Shown here in pieces: positions 43,900 to 54,076 of a stretch of 64,000 nt of DNA (positions are counted from its first letter, which is position 1; the number at the start of each line of letters is the position of its first letter). A program made the position numbers and the translations under genes. The notes beneath the pieces were generated by a model. That model worked only from the letters and a program-made list of their open reading frames with translations, was not told the DNA's origin and ran no database searches. The DNA comes from BJ22 sp021298375. Its GTDB lineage: Bacteria > Planctomycetota > Planctomycetia > Pirellulales > Pirellulaceae. Where the stretch lies: assembly GCA_046343015.1 (NCBI GenBank), contig JBKDOL010000108.1:1-64000 (forward strand). The letters run 5' to 3'.

Positions 43900-46314
43900 A
43901 TGGCCAGCCCGTTGTCCTGGATTCGGAAGTACCAAAAGTCGTTGATGGCTTTTTTTGGGATTATCCTGATCGGCATTTTTACGATCACTCTGGTTTTGCC
44001 GAACGGCGGAAACGTGGGGCCGGTCCTCACGCGCCAGGAAGACCCGGTGGTCGTGCGGTGGAAAGACGGGCAACTCAAGGCCAGCGAACTCGCCGAACTG
44101 CGCATCCGCCACTTCCAAACGATGAACTTCATGGAGGGGCTGTTCAACTACGCCGGCGAGAAGAAACAAGCTCCCATCACCCCGCGTGTCGATATCATTA
44201 CCCGCATCGACCAGGCTGACCCGGGCAATGTCGAACTCGCCGAAGAAAATATCGCCAATCGCTACCTGCTTTCTCAGGAAGCAGTCCGACAGGGGATCGT
44301 TGTCTCCGATGCAGCGATCGATGACTACCTCTCGCTGCTGGTGGATAATGTCCCGCTGACCCCCGCAGAAATGAACGCCGTCAATCGGGGAGTCAACGAG
44401 CGGACCGAATACCGCCAAATTCGCGAGTCCCTCCGAATGGAACTCGCCGCCCGGCAAATGGAAGTCTTCATCAGCCCCGGCCTGAACTTCCCCATGAATC
44501 CGACCCAAGCCGCTCAATATTTCACGCGGACGTCGCGGCTCATCGAATGCGAAGTCCTCCCCTACAAGGTTGAGGATTATCTCGCAAAAGTGACCGCCAC
44601 CCCGCGGTCAGAAGAATTGCAAAAACTCTACGGCGAAGGTCGCGCCCGATTCCCCGACCCGACCAGCCCCCAGCCCGCGTTCAAAAACGAACGCAAAATC
44701 AAGCTGCAGTATTTCGTGGCCGATTACGAAGCCTTTTTGACCAACGAAATCAACAAGCTGACCGACGAGGAAGTCCAAGCCGAGTACGACCGCCGTCTCA
44801 AAGCCAACGACATGTCGATCATGGAGGAAGTGAAAGCCGAGGAAACTCCCCTGCCAGGCGACCCCGGCAGCCAGCCACCCCCCGCGACAGAACCTGCCCC
44901 GAATCCCGATAACAAGGATGGCCAACCTGCGCCGTCCAGCGAGCCCGCGGCCGAAGCCAAACCGGCCGACTCCGCTCCTCCGGCTGAACAACCAGCCGCT
45001 CCGCCCGCCGGTGACGGCGAGAAGAAGGACGGACTATCGACCTGGAACGCAAACGAGGCAACGTTTGTCTCGTTCCGAAAGGAAACCCAGGAAGATGCCG
45101 GAAAGCAAGAGCCGGCCAAACAAGACCCGCCCGCTGAACAGCCCGCACCGGCCCCAGCCGAACCCGTTGCCGAAAAGCCACAGGAACCGGCTCCCTCGAC
45201 GGACAACCCTCCGCCAGCCGCAGCGCAAGATCCAGCCGCTCCCGCAGCAGCCGCTCCCGCAGCAGCCGCTGCGGAAGGGCAAGCCACTCCGGAAGGGCAA
45301 GCCACGGACCAACCCGCTCCGCCCCAACAGCCCGCTCCCCCTGTGATGCGGCCCAAGCCGCTGAAAGACGTCGCTGACCAGCTGAAGCGATCGATGAAAG
45401 CGACTGCGGCGGAAGAGGCGATGAACAATGCCGTTGACGAGGCCGACAGCGCCGTCCGCGAGTACCAAAGCGAACTGCGGGACTGGGAAGTCACCCCTGA
45501 AAAGGAACGGGGGACCAAGCCGACTTTTGACCCGGCCGCAATCGCCAAGCGATTGAACCTCCAATTCGTCGAAACCGAATTGCAGACCATCCGCCAACTC
45601 GCCGACAGCCCGACCGGCAAGATCACCCACTACGTGCGTACGCAAACCAACTTCGCGCCGGAATCAGTGGTTCAATACGTCGCCCCCCGGTTCTCCCAAC
45701 TCCAACCGTTTGAGTCGTTTACTTTCCGCGACATCTTTTCCGCCAATGAGAAGGGACTGCAGCGGTCAACAAACGTCTTCTGGAGTGTCGAGAAAGTCGA
45801 AGCCAAAATTCCGACCTTTGAAGAAGCCAAGCCGGACATTGAAAAGTACTGGAAGTACCAACAAGCCGTGGAGTTAGCCAAAGGCGATGCCGAAAAGGCC
45901 GCTGCTGAAGTGAACTCCAGCGGAAAAAAGCTGAGCGAGATCTTTGGCGACAAGGCGATTCCGACCGGCCAATTCCCTTGGTTCTCCGCCGGCCTCGGTT
46001 CGTTTGGTTACTTCGACATCCCGGGCGTCAGCAAGCCCGGTGAAGAATTCATGTCGACCGCTTTCTCCCTCCAACCGGGAAAAGCAGGCATCGCCGTGAA
46101 CAATGACCGCAGCCAAGTCTATGTCATCCGCTTGACTTCCGATGACACCCGGTCAACCACGGACATGATGAAGCAATTTGCGGAGAGCCTGACTCCCCAG
46201 AAGCCCTATCCGCAGAGCCTCGATTCCGTGTCCACCAACTACCTGCGACGCAGCTTCAGCGAATGGCAGGACCAGTTCCTCCAAACGCAAAAGATCGAGT
46301 GGCTAAACCGCTGA
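43900..46314 (+). CDS. Membrane-anchored SurA/PpiD-like protein with Pro/Ala-rich linker
   Basis: The N-terminus has a cytoplasmic basic segment and one transmembrane helix (SLMAFFGIILIGIFTITLVL), the PpiD-type anchor. A SurA_N/PpiD-like region follows (ENIANRYLLSQEAVRQGIVV, YRQIRESLRMELAARQMEVF). From about residue 313 to 482 there is a Pro/Ala/Glu low-complexity linker. The C-terminal half includes further extracytoplasmic helices and a domain ending QTQKIEWLNR. I do not see a parvulin active-site signature, so peptidyl-prolyl isomerase activity is doubtful; a periplasmic holdase-like role is the better guess. It is monocistronic. Confidence 0.78.
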   Translation: MASPLSWIRKYQKSLMAFFGIILIGIFTITLVLPNGGNVGPVLTRQEDPVVVRWKDGQLKASELAELRIRHFQTMNFMEGLFNYAGEKKQAPITPRVDIITRIDQADPGNVELAEENIANRYLLSQEAVRQGIVVSDAAIDDYLSLLVDNVPLTPAEMNAVNRGVNERTEYRQIRESLRMELAARQMEVFISPGLNFPMNPTQAAQYFTRTSRLIECEVLPYKVEDYLAKVTATPRSEELQKLYGEGRARFPDPTSPQPAFKNERKIKLQYFVADYEAFLTNEINKLTDEEVQAEYDRRLKANDMSIMEEVKAEETPLPGDPGSQPPPATEPAPNPDNKDGQPAPSSEPAAEAKPADSAPPAEQPAAPPAGDGEKKDGLSTWNANEATFVSFRKETQEDAGKQEPAKQDPPAEQPAPAPAEPVAEKPQEPAPSTDNPPPAAAQDPAAPAAAAPAAAAAEGQATPEGQATDQPAPPQQPAPPVMRPKPLKDVADQLKRSMKATAAEEAMNNAVDEADSAVREYQSELRDWEVTPEKERGTKPTFDPAAIAKRLNLQFVETELQTIRQLADSPTGKITHYVRTQTNFAPESVVQYVAPRFSQLQPFESFTFRDIFSANEKGLQRSTNVFWSVEKVEAKIPTFEEAKPDIEKYWKYQQAVELAKGDAEKAAAEVNSSGKKLSEIFGDKAIPTGQFPWFSAGLGSFGYFDIPGVSKPGEEFMSTAFSLQPGKAGIAVNNDRSQVYVIRLTSDDTRSTTDMMKQFAESLTPQKPYPQSLDSVSTNYLRRSFSEWQDQFLQTQKIEWLNR

Positions 46315-46496
46315 TCGCTGCCCGCAACAAACCGCGCGGCTCCCTCCCTCCCCGAGCCAGAATCGCGCGGCGGTCGTTTCCTCGAGCTGGATCGCTTTCA
46401 AAGCCGCAGCTTGGACAAACGGGTCGCTGAGACAGGCGGGCCCGCGCCAAGCCCGCAGCGATTCAGGCAACCGCTGCTAACACGTCGCTGGTCCGC

Positions 46497-48437
46497 TCAG
46501 GAGAGCCGTCGCTCGGCTTGCAAAACCACCGCACCCAAGGGGGGCAGCGTCAGGCTCAGCGACCAGGGGCGGCCATTCAAGCCTTGAGGGTCAGCTTGCA
46601 TGACCAGAGGGTTTCCGACGTTTGTTCCGCCGTAGTATTCGGAGTCACTGCAGAAAACTTCGCGATACTCGCCCCCGAGCGGGACGCCGACTCGAACCTG
46701 CCGCCGAACGATCGGTGTGAAATTGGCGACAACGATCAGCACTTCCCCCTGCTTCCCCTTCCGCAGGTAGGAGAGCAGCGATTCGCTGGAATTGCCGCAG
46801 TCGATCCATTCAAAGCCATCCCCCTGAAAGTCAAAGTCGTGGAGCGCGGGAGACTTGGCGTAAAGTCGATTCAGGTCGCCCACCAACTTCTGCACGCCCC
46901 GGTGGGGCTCGCGGTCGAGTAACTCCCAGTGCAAGGCTTGATTGCAGTTCCATTCGGTCCACTGCCCAAACTCGCTCCCCATGAAGAGCAGCTTCTTGCC
47001 CGGATGGGTCCACATGTAGGTGTAGAGCAATCGCAGGTTGGCAAACTTCTGCCAGACATCGCCCGGCATCTGGTCAATCAGTGCGCCTTTGCCATGGACC
47101 ACTTCATCGTGCGACAAGGGCAACATGAAGTTCTCGGTGAAGGCGTAGACGAGGCTGAACGTCAGCTCGTCGTGGTGATACTTGCGATGAACCGGATCGT
47201 TCCGCATGTAACGGACCGTGTCGTTCATCCAGCCCATGTTCCACTTGATGCTGAACCCCAGCCCCCCAGCGTACGTCGGCCGGGAAACGCCACCCCAGGC
47301 GGTTGATTCCTCGGCAATGGTCAGCGTTCCTGGAAACTGGCCGTGGACCTGTTCGTTGAATTCCCGCAGGAAATCAATCGCTTCAAGATTCTCGCGACCG
47401 CCAAATTTGTTCGGTATCCATTGCCCAGCCTTGCGGCTGTAATCGAGATAGAGCATCGAGGCGACGGCGTCGACGCGCAATCCGTCGATGTGGTACTTGT
47501 CCATCCAGAAGAGGGCGTTGGAGACAAGGAAATTGCGCACCTCGTTGCGGCCGTAGTTGAAAATCAGGGTATTCCAGTCGGGATGCTCGCCCTGTCTCGG
47601 ATCCGCATGCTCATACAGGCAAGTCCCGTCGAACCGGGCGAGACCGTGAGCGTCTTTGGGAAAGTGGGCTGGAACCCAATCGAGAATGACTCCAATTCCG
47701 TTCTGATGGCAGTAGTCGACAAAATACATGAAGTCCTGGGGTGTTCCGTAGCGACTGGTGACGCCAAAGTAACCCGTCGTCTGATAACCCCAACTCGGCG
47801 TGTAAGGATGCTCCGAGATCGGTAGCAATTCGAGGTGCGTGAAGCCGGTTTCGCGACAATAGTCGACCAGTTGATGGGCAAGATCGCGATAGTTCATCCA
47901 GCCGTGGTTGCGATTGCGGTCCTGCCGCCAGCTGCCGAGATGGACTTCGTAGATCGAAATCGCACGGTCGAGTCCATGGCCCGCCGCCCGCTGGGAAATC
48001 CAAGCCGCATCCCGCCACTCATAGTCCGCCAGGTTGGTCACTTGCGAAGCGGATCGCGGCACGACCTCACCGGTGAAGGCGAGCGGATCGCACTTGTCCA
48101 GCACATGCCCCGCCGCGTCCTCCAAGCGGTACTTGTACAAGTCACCGACCTTGGCTCCGGGGACAAACAATTCCCAGAGCCCACTCGGTACGTGCTTGCG
48201 CATCGCGTGCCCGCGACCGTCCCAATCATTGAATGAGCCGACCACCGAGATCGATTTGGCATTCGGCGCCCAAACAATAAAGTTGACCCCCGACACTCCA
48301 GCAACGGTCCGCGGATGGGCGCCCAGTCGCTCGTAAAGCCGGTAGTGCCGCGCCTCGCCGAAGAGGTGAAAGTCAAGCTCACCGAGCAAGCTCGGCGCCG
48401 CCACCGCAGGAGACTGCGGCGTTCCAACTGAGTTCAT
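46497..48437 (-). CDS. glgB: 1,4-alpha-glucan branching enzyme (GlgB, GH13)
   Basis: The protein has the N-terminal CBM48 domain (YERLGAHPRTVAGVSGVNFI, VGSFNDWDGRGHAM), then the GH13 barrel: GVILDWVPAHFPKDAHGLAR, the nucleophile Asp in DGLRVDAVASML, the acid Glu in TIAEESTAWGGVSRP, and LPLSHDEVVHGK. A beta-sandwich C-terminus follows. It makes alpha-1,6 branches in glycogen. ATG 48437 gives about 646 residues; the frame is open to 48674, and GlgB proteins often have an extra N-terminal domain, so a start further up is possible. The RNase H-like gene is upstream on the same strand. Confidence 0.93.
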   Translation of the reverse strand: MNSVGTPQSPAVAAPSLLGELDFHLFGEARHYRLYERLGAHPRTVAGVSGVNFIVWAPNAKSISVVGSFNDWDGRGHAMRKHVPSGLWELFVPGAKVGDLYKYRLEDAAGHVLDKCDPLAFTGEVVPRSASQVTNLADYEWRDAAWISQRAAGHGLDRAISIYEVHLGSWRQDRNRNHGWMNYRDLAHQLVDYCRETGFTHLELLPISEHPYTPSWGYQTTGYFGVTSRYGTPQDFMYFVDYCHQNGIGVILDWVPAHFPKDAHGLARFDGTCLYEHADPRQGEHPDWNTLIFNYGRNEVRNFLVSNALFWMDKYHIDGLRVDAVASMLYLDYSRKAGQWIPNKFGGRENLEAIDFLREFNEQVHGQFPGTLTIAEESTAWGGVSRPTYAGGLGFSIKWNMGWMNDTVRYMRNDPVHRKYHHDELTFSLVYAFTENFMLPLSHDEVVHGKGALIDQMPGDVWQKFANLRLLYTYMWTHPGKKLLFMGSEFGQWTEWNCNQALHWELLDREPHRGVQKLVGDLNRLYAKSPALHDFDFQGDGFEWIDCGNSSESLLSYLRKGKQGEVLIVVANFTPIVRRQVRVGVPLGGEYREVFCSDSEYYGGTNVGNPLVMQADPQGLNGRPWSLSLTLPPLGAVVLQAERRLS

Positions 48438-48719
48438 GAGTTGTCTGCCAATGAAGTGAGGCTGCTCAGCCAGCAGCTTGGTCGACCCGGACCAATTCTG
48501 CCGTTCCGCGGACGAGGCTACCTTCCAAGTGCCGTCGGCCGTCTCCCGAAGTATGCTCGTCAAGTGATCAGTCCTTAAAAAGTATGCGTCCCCAATCGGC
48601 CCTTGGACAGGTCCTTCCCTATCCTCCAGCTCGATCCCGGCGAAAATTGCGATCCCTCGGGTCGCCGGCCGCATGCCTCAGCGACGGCAACCCGTCCATT
48701 CCCTGCCGCCACCCGCACG

Positions 48720-49265
48720 TTATCCGTTCACGAGGCCGATCTGAGCCGGCACGGCTGCTGGATACCCCAAACGCTGTGTCCATTCCCAGCCCATCCAGTT
48801 GGGCAGTGGAACCACTGGACTGCGCCGCTGCAGTTGGCGACGCGGTTCCAGTTCCTCAAATGAATTGCTCAGCCGCCAGATCCGGCATTCCAGGCGGTGA
48901 ATCTGGCAGGCGCGGTCAACCCGCTGCCACAGGTCGACATACTTGACCGGTGCCATCTCTCCGAACCGTTCCCACATCCAACCGTTTTCCCGCCACTGCT
49001 CCAACCCCCCGCGAATGCCACTGACGACAAAACGACTGGGCGTGATCAGCTTCACTTGCGAGGGCTGGTCCAATTCCTCCAACCCGCGCACGACCGACAA
49101 CAGATGCAAACGTTCGCCGCTGGAATCCGCTTCTGAATCGGACGCTTCGAGGCGATCCGATCCCCCCACTTGTTGCAGGATGAACTTCCAACGGCCACCC
49201 AAGTCCTCCGCCCCGGCAGGATGGACTTCGGTCATCAACAGATAACGCGGCCAGGCACCAAACAT
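48720..49265 (-). CDS. RNase HI-like protein lacking catalytic residues
   Basis: The 181-residue protein aligns by eye with RNase HI: GGRWKFIL (beta 2), SGERLHLLSVVRGLEEL (helix A), VKLITPSRFVVSGIRGGL (strand D and helix B), NGW and APVKYVDLWQRVDRACQIH (the PVKNxDLW element). The metal-binding acids are not where they should be. The first-strand Asp of YTDGS is absent (YLLMTE), the helix A Glu is His (ERLHL), and the strand D Asp is Pro (TPSRF). It therefore seems to be a structural, non-cleaving RNase H homologue. It lies upstream of glgB on the same strand. The fold assignment is from motif order only. Confidence 0.65.
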   Translation of the reverse strand: MFGAWPRYLLMTEVHPAGAEDLGGRWKFILQQVGGSDRLEASDSEADSSGERLHLLSVVRGLEELDQPSQVKLITPSRFVVSGIRGGLEQWRENGWMWERFGEMAPVKYVDLWQRVDRACQIHRLECRIWRLSNSFEELEPRRQLQRRSPVVPLPNWMGWEWTQRLGYPAAVPAQIGLVNG

Positions 49266-49523
49266 GGCGACACCTCAAACTTACGAAGACAGGCAATCGT
49301 TCGTTTGACAATCCGTTGTCGGTCGTGCCTTCCAGAGTGAAACTCTTTTCTTGGCTACTGACCAGATATCGGCAGAGTTTGCCTGACCATTAATCCCGCT
49401 GAGAAAATTTGCGGGACAGAAAAAGATAGCCGGCCGCGCAATCGCCACGCGCGGCAAATCGCTCAAAGTTTACCGCGCTCTCAAATCGTAACAGGCGACC
49501 AAATCGCACCGGCCAGCCAAGCC

Positions 49524-50513
49524 TCAATGGGACTTGTCATACCCATGCGGATGGTGCTGATGCCAGTTCCAGGCTGTCTCCACGATCGGGCGCAGTGTCT
49601 GGTACTTCGGCTTCCAGCCGAGCACGCGTTCCGCCTCGCGGGCATCGGCCACCAGCTCGGGCGGATCACCGGGACGACGGGGACCGATCACCTCGGGGAT
49701 TTCACGGCCAGTAACGGCGCGGCAGACATCGATGACCTCGCGCACACTGTAACCCCGGCCTGTTCCCAGATTGAGCCTGATTTCGGTGCCCGGCCCCAAC
49801 CGCTCCAACGCGGCCAGATGCGCGGCGCCCAAATCATCCACGTGAATGTAATCGCGGACGCATGTGCGGTCCGGTGTCGGCCAGTCATCGCCGAAAATCG
49901 TAATGTGCGGGCGCTGCCCCAAGGCTACCTGCAGCACCAGCGGAATCAGGTGCGATTCCGGATCGTGATCTTCACCGATATCTCCCTCGGGACTGGCACC
50001 CGCCGCATTGAAGTAGCGGAGCGCTGCGTAGCCGAACCCATAAGCCGCGGCGTAGTCCGCCAAGGCCCGCTCGACGACCAGCTTGGTGAATCCATAGGGA
50101 TTGACCGGCGCCTGGGGCTCCCGCTCCGAAATCGGTACCGTTTGGGGGATCCCGTAAGTCGCACAGGTGCTGGAGAAGACCAGTTTCTTGACGTTTCTTT
50201 TCCGCATCGACTCCAGCAGAGCCAACGTCGCCACGACGTTGTTGCGGTAATACTTTGCCGGATCGGCAACCGATTCACCCACCAACGCGCAAGCGGCGAA
50301 GTGCATGACCGCTTCGATCGAATGCTCGACCAGAATCGAGTCGACCAATTCGCCGTCTTCCATTTCACCCTGATAAAACTTGCCGGCCCGGACCGCTGCC
50401 GCAAATCCGGTGCTCAGGTTGTCGAGGATCGCGACGCGATGACCGCTGCGCTCCAACAGCCGCACCATGTGTGAACCGATATACCCGGCTCCGCCAACAA
50501 CCAGCACATTCAT
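49524..50513 (-). CDS. galE: UDP-glucose 4-epimerase
   Basis: The extended SDR protein begins MNVLVVGGAGYIGSHMV (NAD-binding GxxGxxG) and has HFAACALVGESV, SSTCATYG, the catalytic YGFTK (Tyr-x-x-x-Lys), and a substrate-binding RYFNAAGASPEG with GEDHDPESHLIP, typical of GalE. It converts UDP-glucose to UDP-galactose for glycan building. ATG 50513 is preferred over the Met two codons upstream. It is downstream of a glycosyltransferase on the same strand and probably supplies that pathway. Confidence 0.94.
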   Translation of the reverse strand: MNVLVVGGAGYIGSHMVRLLERSGHRVAILDNLSTGFAAAVRAGKFYQGEMEDGELVDSILVEHSIEAVMHFAACALVGESVADPAKYYRNNVVATLALLESMRKRNVKKLVFSSTCATYGIPQTVPISEREPQAPVNPYGFTKLVVERALADYAAAYGFGYAALRYFNAAGASPEGDIGEDHDPESHLIPLVLQVALGQRPHITIFGDDWPTPDRTCVRDYIHVDDLGAAHLAALERLGPGTEIRLNLGTGRGYSVREVIDVCRAVTGREIPEVIGPRRPGDPPELVADAREAERVLGWKPKYQTLRPIVETAWNWHQHHPHGYDKSH

Positions 50514-50672
50514 TCCCAATCCTCGCTCTCAATCCTGAATGCCAATTCTTCGGGCAAATCCCAGCCTTGCGAAGGCCCTTTGTTTTCGGCGAGCCCCTGT
50601 TTTCGGCGAGCACTTTGTCGCCGTGGACGGGGCCTGGCCTGGGGCTCCATCAACTCGAACGCGAAACCCCGC

Positions 50673-52568
50673 TCACGCAGCCCGGCGAATCGACTCGCCA
50701 GCCACCAGCAGGCGGCCAATCACGGCCGTCGGTCGATGGGCCGCATACCAGCGGCTGGAAAACTGTTCAGCCGTCCGCCGGTAGTGTTGATAATGATTAA
50801 CCAGTTCGTCGATCACCAGCGGCAAATGACTCCGGTCTGCGGCGATCAAGCCAACCACGGCCTGCGGCAGGCTTCGGGACTCCTCCGCCAGCACCTGCAG
50901 CCGGACTTTTTTCAAACTGATTCCAGTCTCGGGTTGGGCACTCCGCAACTGCAATTGGGCAACCTGCTGACCGGGAGCGAACCGCACAAAAACGCCCGCT
51001 TGAGAGTCATTCTCGGGATGACCAATGACTTGACTGGAAAGCAACTCGCCCCCAGAGCCGAGAGCATCCACGCGCAAATAAGCCCCCTGCGACTCGGGCT
51101 CATGCCACTCAAACTGCAAAACCGCTCCACCTTCATCCGCCTGCAGATCGAACTCCAACCGGAAGGGATGAGCTTCGAAGTCACAGCCAACAACCCCACC
51201 AGTCACAGGGACGTTGCTCAGGTCCCAGCGACAATCAGCCAGCGTCAACGCCCTGCTCGCCAAGGGGCCTTCGGCCAGCCTCCGCGCGTATTGAAAGTGC
51301 GCCTCTTTGAGCTGCTCGGAGAGCCAATTCCCCGCGGAGACGATCACCGGTCGGCCAACCGCCAGCAACTCGCCGAGCACTCCCGCCCGCCGCACATAAT
51401 AGTCGGCGCTGTCGTACATCAGCAGGCCACAATCCGTCTCCCGGATCATCGCCGCGTATTCGTCCGCCGAAAGTGGATAATCCCGAAAGCGAATCGCCCC
51501 CGGCTCTTCAGCCGCAGACCTCTCGCCCGCTGAACTGGTCGCGGTGGCCAGCGCGGGCTGCGTGGAAAGCGGGCTGATGCGAGCCGGCGCCTCAACGCCA
51601 GTTCGTCGCCGCACAATCGAAGGCAAACCCAAGCCGCGGCGTTTACTCGGCGGCGACTGCAGCTCGATCTCGATGCGGCCGCTCGCTAAATCCCGCTCGC
51701 CAATTTCCGCAATCAGCTCCTGCAAAAAAAGCTTCTGGCCTTTCTCCCGGCGAATCGCCCCGGGACAAGTGATTCGAATCGGGCGTCCAACACCCTTCGA
51801 ATTCAAGTCAGCGACTCCGGCCAGGCTCAACCGGTTCTCAGACCCGCTCTCGGGAGCAAATCGCTCGGATATCGGATAGACGAGGCGTTCAACAGGCCCC
51901 AATCCCAACTTCCGATACTGATCTGCCAATGATTCCGTCGTGCCGTAAAAGTGCGCTTGGTGGTAGGGAATCGACTGACGCGCGCCCCCCAGACAACACT
52001 TCAACTGGCGCAGCCTCTCAAGCTGCCGAGGCACGCCCGCTGCCGGTGGCTCGAACACGGGGAAATGAAACAGCCAATGCCAGTTGACCTGCAGCGTGCG
52101 CGGGTGACTGGCGAGGTAGGCGCTCACCGCCATCACCTCCAGTTCCGTGACCGTTGTGAACAACACATGGTCGTCATCCTCAAAGGTATCCGCCGCAAAC
52201 AATTGCTCGCAGTCGCGGGCAAATTGCTCGACATACGCCCGACGTCGACGCTCAAGGTTTGCCATCTGCCATTGGCGACGCGTCCGCTCCCAAAACGAAC
52301 CGCTCGACTGCCGACTGAAGGGACTCTCCCGCCGCTGCATCCGCTCCAGGCCGGCAAGATAACTCGGGCTGTCGTAAAGACTTCGCTGAAAGCTGGAGCG
52401 AACCTCACACCAGCCGTCTAACTCCGGTGAACCAGAGAACTCCCGGTGGGTTGCGAGGATCGTCTCAAAACCCATTTCCCGCGCTGCTCGCGCCAGACAG
52501 TAGGCGAAATCAAAATGATGATCGCCCGCTGATCGCAAGGAATGATCGACCAGATATAGCTTGGCCAT
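50673..52568 (-). CDS. Glycosyltransferase-like protein (GT4/GT1 fold), 631 aa
   Basis: ATG 52568 follows a G-rich AGGAGA-type region and starts MAKLYLVDHSLRSAGDHHFD, typical of planctomycete GT-B proteins that open with a substrate/acceptor loop. The C-terminal Rossmann half has ITCPGAIRREKGQKLFLQEL and DYPLSADEYAAMIRETDCGL, then GVLGELLAVGRPVIVSAG, matching GT4 donor-side motifs (the E-x7-E pattern is weak). Residues 490-580 form an extra beta domain (QADEGGAVLQFEWHEP), perhaps a carbohydrate-binding insertion. The product is unknown; it is probably part of surface polysaccharide synthesis with galE. The upstream open frame to 52772 is not family sequence. Confidence 0.78.
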   Translation of the reverse strand: MAKLYLVDHSLRSAGDHHFDFAYCLARAAREMGFETILATHREFSGSPELDGWCEVRSSFQRSLYDSPSYLAGLERMQRRESPFSRQSSGSFWERTRRQWQMANLERRRRAYVEQFARDCEQLFAADTFEDDDHVLFTTVTELEVMAVSAYLASHPRTLQVNWHWLFHFPVFEPPAAGVPRQLERLRQLKCCLGGARQSIPYHQAHFYGTTESLADQYRKLGLGPVERLVYPISERFAPESGSENRLSLAGVADLNSKGVGRPIRITCPGAIRREKGQKLFLQELIAEIGERDLASGRIEIELQSPPSKRRGLGLPSIVRRRTGVEAPARISPLSTQPALATATSSAGERSAAEEPGAIRFRDYPLSADEYAAMIRETDCGLLMYDSADYYVRRAGVLGELLAVGRPVIVSAGNWLSEQLKEAHFQYARRLAEGPLASRALTLADCRWDLSNVPVTGGVVGCDFEAHPFRLEFDLQADEGGAVLQFEWHEPESQGAYLRVDALGSGGELLSSQVIGHPENDSQAGVFVRFAPGQQVAQLQLRSAQPETGISLKKVRLQVLAEESRSLPQAVVGLIAADRSHLPLVIDELVNHYQHYRRTAEQFSSRWYAAHRPTAVIGRLLVAGESIRRAA

Positions 52569-52895
52569 CCTGCCCCCCCCAGTCTCTCCCTGATTGCGGT
52601 CGCTCCAGCACGTCTTGGCTGGAATCGCTCTGTTCTGCCGGCCGGCAAAGATGGGTTGAAGGTCGCCGGGCCTCCCAGCCCCAAAACCGACCTCCTCGGT
52701 CGCGCCCGAGGTAACGGGCCAAACCACCATCTTCCAACCCTTGCCAGCACCTTTGCTGCGCCGCGATGGCAAAAATGTAACCCTCCCCGAAAGAAAGAGT
52801 CAACCTCAATGCAACAAGCTAGCAGCGAGACGGGCTCTGGTTGGCGGAGCAGCGCTCTGGCTGGTTGCGAACCACCACTGCCAACCCTGAATGAC

Positions 52896-52960
52896 GAGGC
52901 GAAAATCCGAGGCGAAAATCCGGGGCGAAAACCTAGGGCGAAAACCTGGGGCGAAAACCT
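52896..52960. repeat. 13 bp tandem repeat, 5 imperfect copies
   Basis: Units GAGGCGAAAATCC (two), GGGGCGAAAACCT, AGGGCGAAAACCT and GGGGCGAAAACCT are contiguous, in the divergent spacer (52569-53162) between two glycosyltransferase genes. The rest of that spacer shows no gene. Confidence 0.9.
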
Positions 52961-53162
52961 GAGATTGACCCCGTTGGCCGGTACGGCTTACAACAAGACC
53001 CGCTGGGGACCGGAAGCAAACTGCGCGAGCAAATGAATCGCTTGCCGCTCCGGTCGCCTCGAACGGATTCGCCGGAGCGGCGCTCGCTTCGCTTCCTGTC
53101 TGGCTGGTCGGTTGATCAACTGAGCAGGCTTGCTGCAGTAGCGCTCACTCCTGGGAGAGACC

Positions 53163-54074
53163 ATGAACCGCCAATCCACCTCGCACGTTGTCATCCTCCC
53201 TTACTTCTGCCAGCAGGAAATCGACCGCTACCAAAAGACGGCCGATTGGCTGGTGCAGCAGACCACCGAACGGCTGGATTGCACCTTTCTGCTCGCCGCC
53301 AGCCCCAAGGCGCAGCCCAGCGAGCAACTCCGAGCGGCGTTCGCCCGGCTGGGACCCGTGATTTCCTATCAGTGCCCGACGCAGATTTTTGGCTATCCCG
53401 CCGGCCCCACGGCGATGTTTTGGGACGCAATGGATTATGTCGCCGACAACTTTTCGGGCGACGGCTTCAGCCTCTGGTTCGAATCAGACATGGCCTTCGT
53501 CAAGCCGAATTGGCTGGAGCGGTTGACCGGGGAGTGGAATTCAGGGCCGCGCCGCCCGCTGATGATGGGCTGCTACGTACCGCACGTTTACAAACACCGG
53601 CTGTTCCGCCGCCGCAAATTGCTGCTCAACCCTCATATCAATGGCGGCGCCTGCTACGCTTTGGACTTTGCCCGACGCATGCCGGCGGCAGCCCGCGAAG
53701 GGGTGTTTGACATGGCCGTCTATGAACACGGGCTGGCGATCGGCGAGATGCGAGCCACTCGGCAGATTTCGTTTTCCACGGTCCAGCGGGCGCGGCGCGA
53801 TGTCTTGTCCGCGGACAAGTGCGTCCTGCATGGCTTCATGCAGGACAAAGATCGCTTCATCAACGAATGCGTTCGCCCGGTGAGCCTCGCGGAGAAAGGG
53901 CTGCGACCCCTCTCTCCACTGCAGGAGCGCTGGGAGACCTGGCAGCGTCAAGTTCGCGTGCTGTTCGTTCGCCGCGGACATCAGGCGATGCTCGAGAACA
54001 TGTTTCTTGCCAAACAGAAGGCTGAATCCAAAACTCAGCTGCAACTTCCCCGGGGACTGCGGAAAACAGCCTGA
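53163..54074 (+). CDS. Putative GT-A type glycosyltransferase (303 aa)
   Basis: The ATG follows GGGAGAG. The N-terminal part has VVILPYFCQQEIDRYQKTAD and a Rossmann-like strand order, then FSLWFESDMAFVKPNWLERL, where ESD stands where a DxD metal motif would be. MMGCYVPHVYKHRLFRR and NPHINGGACYALDFARRMP resemble acceptor-site segments of GT-A enzymes. I recognise the general layout but not the family. It is followed 2 bp later by a GT4 gene, which shows a shared operon. Probable role: one step in surface glycan assembly. Confidence 0.6.
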   Translation: MNRQSTSHVVILPYFCQQEIDRYQKTADWLVQQTTERLDCTFLLAASPKAQPSEQLRAAFARLGPVISYQCPTQIFGYPAGPTAMFWDAMDYVADNFSGDGFSLWFESDMAFVKPNWLERLTGEWNSGPRRPLMMGCYVPHVYKHRLFRRRKLLLNPHINGGACYALDFARRMPAAAREGVFDMAVYEHGLAIGEMRATRQISFSTVQRARRDVLSADKCVLHGFMQDKDRFINECVRPVSLAEKGLRPLSPLQERWETWQRQVRVLFVRRGHQAMLENMFLAKQKAESKTQLQLPRGLRKTA

Positions 54075-54076
54075 GC

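Noticed and set aside
44724..45626. Ser/Gly/Ala-rich minus-strand frame opposite the SurA/PpiD-like gene
   Set aside because: It is the complement of the Pro/Ala/Glu linker; there is no independent start signal or family.
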